Assembly: GCA_012976225.1 (NCBI GenBank) | Contig: JAAVVG010000017.1 | Coordinates: 124,001 to 188,000, forward strand | Direction: 5' to 3' | DNA from: Golubevia sp. BC0850 | Lineage: Eukaryota > Basidiomycota > Exobasidiomycetes > Golubeviales > Golubeviaceae | Length of the DNA stretch: 64,000 bases | Shown: one piece after another, positions 36,751-47,206 of the stretch | Layout: every line of letters starts with the position of its first letter | Numbering within the stretch: position 1 is the first letter of the stretch | Notes under the pieces: generated by a model | Databases searched by the model: none | Told to the model about the DNA's origin: nothing | Seen by the model: the letters and a program-made list of their open reading frames with translations, nothing else | Position numbers and translations under genes: made by a program

Positions 36751-39700
36751 TTAATAGAGGTGAGAGAAGAGATGTGGATCTTGTTCTTCCGTGGTTGTCC
36801 CTGTTCCATCTTGTTCTTGCTGAGCTGCAGCAGCGGCAGCTCTCTTGTTTTGGAGTTGAGTTTTGAATCGGGTTATGTGCTGCAGACGAGAGACCCAGTC
36901 TAGACAAAGCAGGGAAGAGGGAAAGGACTGATTAGAGATGAAAGGTGGAAAGAGATTGGGGACCCAACTAACAAATTTCACTCACTACTTCTATAAGGTT
37001 GCATGGCCTCTCCAGTGTCCAAGTAGATTTGGCTCATGAGATTGGAGTTGAGAGCCAACACTCGAACAAAGCCTGGCATGGCAGCTGCTGAGACGAGTTG
37101 CCCGTCACCAATTGGAGAGAAATCTGGGAGACCAGGTCTGGTTTGAAGGGAGACTCGATCTGAGATGGGAGAGAAGAAATTAGAAATGAGAGATTCGTGT
37201 CAGCTTAGATACTTGAGATTTGAAAGAAACAGAAGCCACACTTACAGAAAGTGGAATCGACAGGAGCGACAGATCCCAGGTTGGCTCCTCCTCGAGAGTT
37301 CGGGCTGACGACAATGTTGACGAAGTTGAATTGACTTGGAATGGTTCCAAAGACATACTCCCCTCCACTCTCGTTGAAAACAATGTGAGTCCAGTCATTT
37401 CCGATGAGCGCTTTCTTAGCGGAGTGGTTCTTGTCCTCCGGTCTGCTAGGCATCAGAGTAGAAGTATGATAAACAATCTGAGTGATGTCATCGCCCCAAA
37501 CGTAGGCGTACTTTCCATGGTCATCTGACTGACGATCCAAACCTCCCGTGTAGACGTCCTCTTGACCCTTGAGAGCGACCAAAGATCCTAGACCAGACAA
37601 GAACTGAGTGTACACTGGAGAGCCTTGACGATTTCCTAAGATCTCTGTCTCAGTAGTTTGATTTGGTCCGACATACAAGACTCCGATCTTGTGGAAATCG
37701 ACAACCGGCGCTTGGTCCAAAGTTCGGATGAAACGATCGGTGGCAGGCTCTTCTGGAAGAAGTAGAGGAGCCTTGTCGGTAGCCATGTCCGGGAAAGCAG
37801 AGAGTTGGAGCGCGATGAATCCAGGATCTATCACAACATCTTTCCCACTTCTTGCTGTAGCTGAACCTGCAGCTTTGACTGCAGCCGATGCTGCTGGAGC
37901 AGGTCCAGAGTTGACGTCCTTTGTTTCCTCAGGCTCTCCGACTGCTCCAGTGGATCCAGGCAGCTCCAAGACGTCTCTCATGACTTCTCTCATAGCTTCA
38001 GAGCGAGCATCTTCAGAAGCAGGAGGTCCACTTTCGCCTGACTTCTGGCCCTTTTCTTCTGCCTTGGAGTCATTTCCATGTCTGTCAATAGAATTAGGGG
38101 TTCCTTGAGAGTAGGCGTCAATTGGCTGGCTAAAAGAGGGGTTGAGGCGCTGAGAGAATCCTCCAGAGAAAGAAGCAGCTCTAGGTCTACGAGCTACTCC
38201 AAAGTGAGCTGGTCCGATCGGTCTTCTAGCTCTGAGGTGCTCTCCTACCCTCAATCGATGTTCTGAATGTTGACGGGGAGACCAGTCTTCCGCAGTGGAG
38301 AGAATCTCTCCATCCTCACCTCTGGCAGGCAAGAGAGGAGCGGTGTGAAGAGGGGAGGCCATAGTATCGGGATTCCTCTGCATCATCAGAGCAGCAGGAA
38401 GATCCACTCTCTCTCCGTCCTCGTCCGGTAGAATACTGACAGGAGCGTTCTCCAGCTTGCATAACAGAGCTGTTGTACCAGAAGCTCTACGAACTAGTAT
38501 CTCCACCCAGCCTTCCTTCTTAAGGGTGGTGACTGTGACTAGACCTTTTCCGAAGAGCCAAGACTTGGATTGTCGGGCGTGATCTTTGGCAGCCGTGGCT
38601 CTTGCGATTCCAGTAGAAGCAGCTCCCATGATGACCGAGTTGACGAAAGATCTCTTCGGCTTTGGCTCAGCGTTCGAGTAGGTGAATCGAGATAAGAAAT
38701 CGAAGATGACCTCGGTTTGGTCGCCCATGCTACTTCCTTCGTGAGCTAGCAGCAAACCTCTTGCGATGTAAGGTACATGCTTCGGCCTGTCACCTATGCG
38801 AAGAGACATGAACCAAAGAGCTATGCAGTAGTAGGCAAGCATCATGACGTATTGAGAGAGAGTGAAGGAGGCAGGACTAGATCTGGGATCTTCTCGTGTC
38901 AGAGCAGCTGGAGACTGAAGGTATTGGATGTACTGCAAAGCGATGCCGAAAACTCTCTTGTAGTCGCTCTCGGTAAAGTTTGCGTAACAGGATGGAATGT
39001 GTCCGATGGCTACCATCAGCTCGAGAATGTGAACGCTCATTGTCATCGAAGACATGACAGTCGAGAGCCTGACGAGCATTCCTGGAAGGAGACGGGTGGT
39101 TGACTTTTGAAGCTCGTAGCAGGTCACCGACAACGCTCTCACACATGGAAGAGCGGTTGCTTGAGACTTGTTGAGCCCAGCTATGAAAGCTTCCACCAGC
39201 TCATCTTGTTCCGAACGACTGAAGAGAGTTCTGTAGCTGATGAGGACCTTGAGAATTCCATAAGACACTGCGTAAACGTCCGTCTTCTTGACTCCATCCG
39301 GAATTCCAGCGTCTGGAACCAGCAACCCTTTGAGGAGACCAGAGCAGAGGACTTGACGAAGCGCTAAGATCTGAATCTGAGCTTTCGGTCCGCAGAACAG
39401 GTGCTTGTTTGCGAGCTGATGAGGAAGATGGCAGATTAGATACGAGACCAGTTCCCACTCTCTTTCAATGGAAAGGATCTCAATCGATGCGAGAAGGAAT
39501 TCCGAAATTGGTAGAGGGGCAGGGGTCTCTCCAGAGCTGAGAAGAGCATGGCTGTGTCCTCCGCAGCTGGCGTCTTCTTGGTGCATGTAGGTGAAGACCA
39601 GATCACTTCGAAGGTTGGAAGCCGGAAGCTGAAATGGAAGCTGCTGAGGGAGCTTCCACAATGGCTCCGTTGCTTCGAAGTAGCCTGCTCCGCCTCTTCG

Positions 39701-42700
39701 CTCGTTCCGATTCTGACTGGCGCTCCTCGTCCTATCCCTTTCCCGATCTCTTTCCGCTCTGCCTTCCCTTGAGGTGTCTCTGACTCTTGATTTGGATCTA
39801 GAGCCGTCAGCAGAAGGAGTAGCGGCAGCTCGACCCTCTCTTTCTCTCTCGGCGGTTCTTGCTGAAGGAACAGGGCGAGCAGGTCGAGCTCGACTGTCGT
39901 TGGAACCAGAAGCCTCCATGGCGGCACCAGTTGGAAGATTGGAACTCCCTGTTCCTTCCGGTTCCAGAGTCGGGCCTCTCAGGAGAGCTGAGGCAGAGGT
40001 CGTCACCAGAACGTCCATATCTCCAGTCAGATAGACCCTGTGATGGCGATCAGTCCGAAGTCGGACCAGCCACTGGAGAGCCACCAACCTGGCTCTCAGC
40101 GAGCCGCCGTTCGTCTGGGGCTGTTGAGCTGCAGAGGGAGGTTTCAGGATCTCGAGCATGTCTCTGAAGACGCTGATGCAGCTCTTCCTGACTTGCTTTT
40201 CCCATTTCTCTCTCCTGGCTTCGTTTTCTTCTTTGGCTGTAGGCGAATTCTTCTCGCTTTGGGAGAAAGACGTCGACAGCGACCAAGGCAGCGAGAAAGC
40301 CAATCGATGGAAGATCTCAATGAGATCTGTCACGGCATTGACAGCCTTAGAAGGTTGATCTGGTTTCGAAGCCGAAGTAAATTGAGGTTGAGCAGATGGA
40401 TTTGGAGTTGAGCCAGCACTGACCGCACCTAGAAGAAGTTGGGTAGCACTTGACCTCCGTCCATGAGTTGAGGCGAATTCAGAAGAGTTGGGCTCAGGCC
40501 TGTCATGAGATCCTGCTGGGACGTTGAACGATACGTGACCGTGCGCATGAGCACTGGCTGCAGAAGCGTGAGCGGAGGAATTCTGCGAGAGCCAGAGAAT
40601 GGTAGGAGCATCCATTCCTTTGGCCAATCGAGTCAAGAGCTGCCTGATCTCTACGAAGACATGTTCGTCGTCTCTGGCTAGCTTCAAAGGGCTTGGCTTT
40701 GAGTCTGCATTCGCTTCTTCTCCTTCGGCTAGAGATTGTTCCACTTGAGCTCCACAAGCGGCAGCTCCGTCCACTAGAACGCTCCTGATATCCTCAGAGA
40801 TCTTCTCATCCCTCTCGTTCTCTAATTCTTTCCTGGCCAGGGGAACGATGACCTCGCTCAAGAGTCTAGCTCGATGGTGCGGAAGGTCTCTGACGATCTC
40901 GTAGGTGTGACCACAGACCAGGCGGACTAGTTCCCTTCTAGCCTTAGGGGCGTCTCCGTGACGATGGAAGAAAGCGTGGAGTAAGGATCGAATATTTGAG
41001 ATCCAGTTCTCGTTGGAAGGAAGACAGAGATGCTGAGACTTGTAGTATTGGACCAAGTTGACGACGAGCGAATCTGGAAGTAGAGGAGCCAGGGAGAGAA
41101 GGAGAGCACTGAACTTGGAAGTCCATGGGACAGCATCGGAGGAACTAGATGGGATGTGCTGTGACTGTTGCTGTTGAGAAGTATCTTCGTCTTGCTGTTG
41201 AGGAATGGGTAGGAGTTGAATGTTGGAGAGAAAGCTGAGCAACGCTCTAACAGCGGCCGGAGGAGTGGAGGAGGTGACTTTGACGACTTGAGTAGCTTGC
41301 TGAGGAAGTTTGTTGCCGATTTCAGAGACGCTTCTGTTCAAGCTGGCTCGGGAGATGGTCTGAGAAGAACCGAAGGGACCTACCGATCCACCTTTCAGCT
41401 TCCATCCCTCTACGTGTCTTCGTGCTAGCACTGTGAGTTCGAGGATAGCATCCCAATCTCCAAGGGTCAGCTTCTCTGCTAGTAGCTTCCTGTTTGGTTT
41501 CCGAGATGATCCCAAAGCCGAGGCAGTGGCGGCGCTCAATGGAGAGGCAGCTGAAGCCAAAGAGTTGGCAGTCGGAGGTTTTGAAGGAAGCATCTCTGAA
41601 ACGAGTTCCAACACCTCGATGTCGAGTCTATCGTCCTGTCGTTTCAGAGCTCCTCTGAGAGCAGGAAGGACCAAAGGTAAGGAAAGGGAAGGAGCGAGGG
41701 CGTCTTCCAACTGCATCGCCTCTTTCTTGGCAGCAGAAGCTCCACTTGCACCTCTGCTGGATTCCACTTGGGCCAAGGCTGCCGCATGAGCTGCTAGCTT
41801 GTCAGCTCTGAGCTCCGCTACGTATGCCATTGCGCTTCTAAGTAACCTCACCGACCCGACTAGGACGGAAGGATCTTCATACCTGCTTCCTCTGACGAAA
41901 GATTCATCTGTGAAGTGTTCATAGATCTTGTCTTCCAGATTCTCAGTAGCAGTGGGAGACGAGAGGAACGAAGCAGGTTCGGCCAGAAGTCTTCTGACAG
42001 CTCTGAGCGCTGCGTTAGCACAGTGACTTCTAAGAATGTTGCTCATCACAGGCGAGACTTCTGATTCCCAGTTCCTTTCACCTCCATCGAGAGGGGAAGG
42101 AACAGAAGGGTTGGTCCCATTTCCTTGCTCCTGCTCCATGGCTATAGATTGGAAACCGAGAATTCGACAGAGCGCTCTGACGATCAGGTCTACGCACTGA
42201 GGCGGCATATACCCATATCGAAGAGTAGCGTCCAGCAGCCTGAGAACGCATCTGACGTCCACCTCGTGTAGCTCAGGAGCAGAGGGGGTTGGGAAAGGTC
42301 CTTCCTTCGAGGATTCGGTTCCTATCGCCAGGAGACTACCTCGTCTAGCTCGTGGATCGGGCTGCCTAGAAGTTGCTCTAGATACTGGGGCGGAAGCCGA
42401 GCCAATCTTGAAAGAACCGAGTCCATTTCTGGTAGGAGATGGAGAACGCTCAGTGGAGTTGGTTCCAGAAGACGGGGATGACTGCTCCTTCGTAGTTCGT
42501 CCTCTAGATTGAAGTTGCTGTCTCGACGAAGGAGGAAGTGTTGCTAGTACTATCGGAGCCGGAATTGGGTTCTCTTGATGCAATGAGGTCCCTTCTCCAC
42601 CAGGCTGCACAGGATGAACCACGGGAGAGATAGGCGGGGTGTCACTACCAGAGGTAGTCTCCAGACCATAATAAGAGTATCCGTCCGTGAGAGCTCTAGA

Positions 42701-44521
42701 CTCCTTTAACTTCGGTAACTTCCTCGGCTGAGAGGTAGGGCTCGAGAGAGATTCCATCCTTGAAGAGAGAGCTGCTCCATCTCTGGCGTCTCTTTCTTCC
42801 TCGTCGTCACTGTCTGCTGCTTGCTCTTCATCAGCTTCATCGTCTGCCTCAGCTCCTGGCTCCTCTTCTGATTTCTTCGAGCTATCTGCCCCCTCTTCTC
42901 GCCTTCCAAGATGGGAATCGAGTTGCGCCGTTTCGGTCTCGCCTCTCTCTGGACCCAGAATGATCCTAGCGACTCCATTCAGTGTACTCTCGACGTCGAC
43001 TAGCTCTACCCTGGCAAAGCTGAACTTGAAGATGCTCATGAGAAGGTGTAGAATTGCTTGAACGTTCCATTCCCTTAGTGACATCAACGTCACTAGGGTC
43101 TCTAATCGCCCTTGATCCTTTCGTTTCTGAGAAGCAGGAGAAGGGCTCATAGTTGAAGAAGTAGTCGACTGAGAGAGTTGCTTGATTTGGCTCCTCGAAG
43201 ATTGAACCTCGGTCCAAGCGATTTCCAGCCAATCCGAGAGGAGTGGAACGATGGGAGTGAATCCGACGATCTCCTTGCCTTCCTTGCTGAGAGCTTCCAA
43301 AGCTCGGATCTGCGACGGCAGAGCGGGAAGTAGACTCTTCTCGTATTGAATATCCGAAGGTCCTCCTAGTGCTAGGTCTTCATCCGCGTCGTTCTCGCTT
43401 TGGAACGTGAGGCTGGTGACCAGCTTGTAGAAGAGAGCTCTATCGATTCCAGCCAGAGGCATGTCCCTGTTCCCCTTCCTAGGAGCCAGACTTCCCGGAG
43501 CTCCACTGTGAGTCTCTGCTACAATCCTGGCGGCAGCAGCTTCCTCTGTCATCATAGCGCTATCGATACCTGAGCCGCCATTCTGATCTCCATTCTTCGA
43601 GTGGCCAGCTGATGAGAACGACATCGAGTGAAGATCTGCTAATCGAACTGTGATCGAAAGCAGATCGCAGGCTGACGTCCGGATTGAAAGCGGTTGAGAA
43701 TGTGAGAGCAGATTTGGGATGACTCTGAACAGCTCCGCCGTTGAGGGCTCTGCTATCAAAGCGCCATCTTTTGAGATAACAGGATAGTCCTTTCCTTCCA
43801 TTACTTTCTCTTCGTTCTGACTTGAAGGCTGCTTCTTAGAATTGGACTGGAGGTCTGCTTCGCGTTGAGGAGCCCTTCCTTCCCAGATGTCCACCGCTCG
43901 ACCAACAGCAGCGCTCATTGCCTTTATCCTTCGATTCCTATCCTCGACTGCGCCATTGAATGCTTGCTTTTCTGATTGAGATTGGTTTGAGTAGAAGCTA
44001 GGTAGCGTCTTCCTCAGTTCTTTCAAGTTGTCTTCGTATTGAGTGAGGGTCAGAGCAGCAGGAGGTGGCAGAGGTTCTAGAGGAGAAGAAGCTGCAGGGA
44101 TTGACCGTTGATGCTGTTGCTGAGATGACTTGCTTGTGCTCGGAGTAGAAGACATGACCCCAGAGAAAGGAGAAGCTTCGATGAAATAAGGATCTGCAGA
44201 AGCATGGTCCAAAGGTCTGATCTGAGGTGAAGCTGTGGTAGCCGACGTCAAGGGAGAAGCAGTGGATCCCCTCGATCTGAATGTTCTGAGAAGCTGCTGA
44301 GAGAAAGTTGGCTTGGAAGAAGATGCTGTCGTTGGAGCAGAACTTGTTGATCCGAAGGGTGGACTGGCGAGAAAGTTGGTTGTCGAGGGACCAGCTGAGG
44401 CAGGAACCTTCTTCGAGGCGCCGCTTGACCCAGAGGGAGCTGTCTGATCCGATTCCATGTTGTGGTTCTTGAGGCAGGAAAGGGAAAAGAGAGAAGATTG
44501 AGTTGAGGATGACGCTATCAT
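36751..44521 (-). CDS. TSC2: Tuberin (TSC2) Rheb GTPase-activating protein
   Basis: Three exons: 44521..37246 (7276 nt uninterrupted), 37159..36986 and 36899..36751; 2532 residues. The Rap/Ran-GAP domain is at the C-terminus, from about residue 2265: VDFHKIGVLYVGPNQ, GDDITQIVYHTSTLMP, IGNDWTHIVFNESGGEYVFG, QFNFVNIVVSP, then FVRVLALNSNLMSQIY and WVSRLQHITRFK. The Asn of IGND is the catalytic 'asparagine thumb' of this family, so the GAP looks active. The long N-terminal part (helical repeats with Ser/Pro-rich inserts, for example residues 430-780) matches tuberin. Known role: with TSC1 it switches off Rheb and so TOR signalling. The start at 44521 is the first ATG; MESDQTAPSG at 44458 is an equally good start. 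The gene being one giant exon contrasts with its intron-rich neighbours. Confidence 0.92.
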
Positions 44522-45287
44522 GCAACCGAATGAGCAACTGCACTCACTTCGAGGAGACCTGCCTCTGTTCCCTTAGAGTTTGCAACGATGAGCTCTGGTC
44601 TTCAAAGATGATAGTTTGCACTCTTTTGATGGATTATGATTGGAAGAAGATGGGTGGAGAAGATGGAGGGGAAAAGGTTGTGAGGTGAGCACCTTATCGC
44701 AAGCCATGCTCTTCCTTCCGCTGCACTCGCCACCTTCATCGTGGTTTGTTTCCACTTAGTATAGGTCAGAAGGCATCTGATTAATCAGTTCTTTGTCGCA
44801 TTCGCTCGTGCCAGAACTGGACAAGACAGGGAGGAGGATGGAGCTTTTCTCTTCCCTCTCTTCGAAGTGATCTTTTGTTCGAAGATGAGTCCTAGTTGAG
44901 ATCACCCTCCGATAAGGGCTATATGACATTGACTAGACTACAAGAGTAACTTGTTATCTCTATCCACATTCTCGCCTTCTGTCTATGCCCTCCTAGCCTG
45001 GTAGAGGATCTCTCCCTCTCTTGTCATTGTCTTGCTATTACAGTGACTCACCGATTGAATTGACCTTCCCTCCTTCCACTCCTTTCTACCTGCGATTCTC
45101 TGGTAACCTTTTCAATTCGTGTATGTTGATTTGAAGACCTTCTAAAGCAGCGAAAGGGATCGCAATTATTCTGTTCGATGAAAAGTGCTGATGGGTTGCT
45201 CTTGGAGAGTCTACAATTCCCAAAAGTTCTGGCCTTCCCTTTCCACCTCTCAACCAAAGAACCACACACCAATCAAGATACTTGAAG
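44522..45287. promoter_or_regulatory. Divergent promoter region, TSC2 / QCR6
   Basis: 766 bp between divergent start codons. A GTGAGT-type donor on the minus strand near 44545 (sense GAAGTGAGTGC) suggests an intron in the TSC2 leader. No specific regulatory site was recognised. Confidence 0.4.
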
Positions 45288-46738
45288 ATGACCGCCACTT
45301 CTTCAAACAGTCAAGAATCTGAGTCCTCTACCGTTTTCCAAAACGTTGGCTCTTTCGTCTCTTCCTTCTTCCCAGTAGCTCACAACGAGGAAGAGCAAGA
45401 AGAAGAGGTAAGTTACCTCCTCCTGCTTCTCAAGCCTCTTTTACATCTTGTTGACCGCATGTTATACCATCTCATTCTATTTCTCTTTGTATCGGCAGCC
45501 TACTGAGGAAGAACCAAAGGAAGGAGGCGAAGACGCTGAGGAAGGTGGTGAGGAGGAAGAAGAGGAGGTGAGTTCATTTCAATTCATCGTTCAATCCACT
45601 TCTTTGTCTCTTTGTCTTTCAGCACTAATCAGGTTACTGAAATTGCTCTATCTCATTGTCTTCCCGGTGCTGAATATCTCCCTCGCCTCAGGAGGAAGAC
45701 GAGCCAGAAGACGTAAGTATCGCCTTTCTTTCATAAGTCCCACTTTGACTCTTTCATCGGTATAGGTCCAATGTTCAACGTCAACATGTAAAAAGTCTGG
45801 GTACTCTTAGCAAAGAGGGATCTAGTCAGAGGAGGAGAGAGTTCCAGAGAGACCTCTTCAGCCTTCCTCCCTTCCTCTGCTTATCAAGTGCTCTCTGATT
45901 GGCTTCGGGCTCTTCCCTCGAACTCGCCTTCCAGTTGGAATTTAGGAAGCTAACTTAAGTTCTATAAACACCCAAACTCTGAACAGGTCCGTGACGAGAT
46001 CTACGCTCAATGTGAGGAATCTAAAGCTTGTGCTCCAGCTAAGCACCACTTCGACGAGTGCCAAACTCGTGTTCAAGAGGGAAAAGGGTACAAGGGAGAA
46101 GACTGCATTGAAGAATTGTGAGTCCTCAGAGAATATCAAGCCGGCAGAGGTCATTGAAACTTTCGGTACAGAGGGAGAGATTGCAAAGGGTTATCGGACG
46201 GAGCAAACCGTTTGGGTCTGAGAGAGGCGAGAGATCCTCTGAAAGCGGTTTGGTCGATCCTTTAGGGAAGGAAATGATGAGAAAATAGTGTTCAGATTAA
46301 TTTCGAGGTTGGAAGTTGGACCGGAAGCAAGGAAATGGAGATTAGGCTCTGCAGTCCCTTTCTCCATAGCCTCGAAGCTCTACCTCTCAAGCATCAAGCT
46401 AGATTCTTCCTTACAAAAGGAAAGCTCTGGAAATCATGATTATCAAGTCTATATGCGCCGGTTCCTTCGTCCGATCTCAAGACATTTCTTTTTCGATGGC
46501 GATTGACCATCACTTCCTTTCCCTCTTCCTTTGGCCCCTTCTTTCTCTTTTCTTCGATTTCTTTCAGCTGTGAGTACTCGTTCCTAACAAAACTCCGATC
46601 TTGTTCATTGATCCCACTCCCTCTCGTTCTAGTGGCCAGTGATACTGACCTCTCTTTCACTTCTTCTCCCTCTCAGTCCACCTCGCTCACTGTGCCCAAG
46701 AATGCCTAGCTCCAAAGCTCTTCAGCAAGCTCGTTTAA
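45288..46738 (+). CDS. QCR6: Cytochrome bc1 complex subunit 6 (hinge protein)
   Basis: Six exons: 45288..45407, 45499..45567, 45692..45712 (21 nt), 45987..46117, 46568..46569 (2 nt) and 46677..46738; 134 residues, exact frame. An N-terminal part is followed by a very acidic Glu-rich stretch (EEEQEEEPTEEEPKEGGED), then the conserved cysteine domain: RDEIYAQCEESKACAPAKHH, FDECQTRVQEGKGYKGEDC, EEFFHLAHCAQECLAPKLFS. The cysteine spacing matches Qcr6/UQCRH, which sits at the cytochrome c1 face of complex III in the intermembrane space. Joining exon 4 directly to the last exon would put the conserved HLAHCAQEC block out of frame; the 2-nt exon CT restores GAA-TTC-TTC-CAC (E-F-F-H), the sequence expected in fungal members. 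Intron 4 is 450 nt and intron 5 is 107 nt. Confidence 0.93.
46568..46569 (+). other. 2-nt microexon (CT) of QCR6
   Basis: It lies between a strong pyrimidine tract plus CAG (ending 46567) and a perfect GTGAGT donor (46570-46575). It converts the phase-2 end of exon 4 (TT) into the phase-1 start needed by the last exon (TC CAC CTC). Intron 5 has an ACTGAC branch-site-like sequence and a pyrimidine-rich end with CTCTCAG. Because the donor sits two bases after the acceptor, removal of intron 4 could regenerate a donor for a second step, similar to a recursive splice site displaced by two bases. Confidence 0.82.
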
Positions 46739-47206
46739 ATCTAATCTCAAACATCAAGTTCAAACTCAATATTCTAGACGACTCTGCAAGCTCCATTGAT
46801 GAAGTCTGAAAAGTTTGGTCCTTTCACACTTTTCTGACCCTTCTCCCAACCTCTATTCCCTTATTTGGATCATGTCCGTTGCTCTTCTCAAGACGTATGA
46901 GTACGCATTCACCGATTTTTGAAATAGAAGGCTGGCTTCCGTAGACCAAGACAGAATGATGAAGTGATCAAGGCGGGCAACAAGTGAAATGCTTCAGTCT
47001 CTTGAGCAGTGGGAGAGATGGGCTGAGGACTTGATTTGAAATATGAAAAAGGTTAGGCGATTATGAAAGTACAGCTTGTTGTCGGGTATCTTACTTGCTG
47101 CGTTAAAGAGGTCGTAAAGAAAGATATGGGACGGTCATGAAGAAGGGTTCTGGCTCGTAACAACAAATTCGGTGAAAGTCTAGAAAGAATTAAAGCTAGG
47201 AAGGGG
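46739..47206. other. Convergent intergenic region
   Basis: 468 bp between the 3' ends of QCR6 and the unrecognised minus-strand gene. Nothing recognised. Confidence 0.4.

Noticed and set aside
46118-46676. QCR6 model with exon 4 spliced directly to the last exon
   Set aside because: The frame would be shifted and the conserved FFHLAHC-ECLAPKLF block lost.
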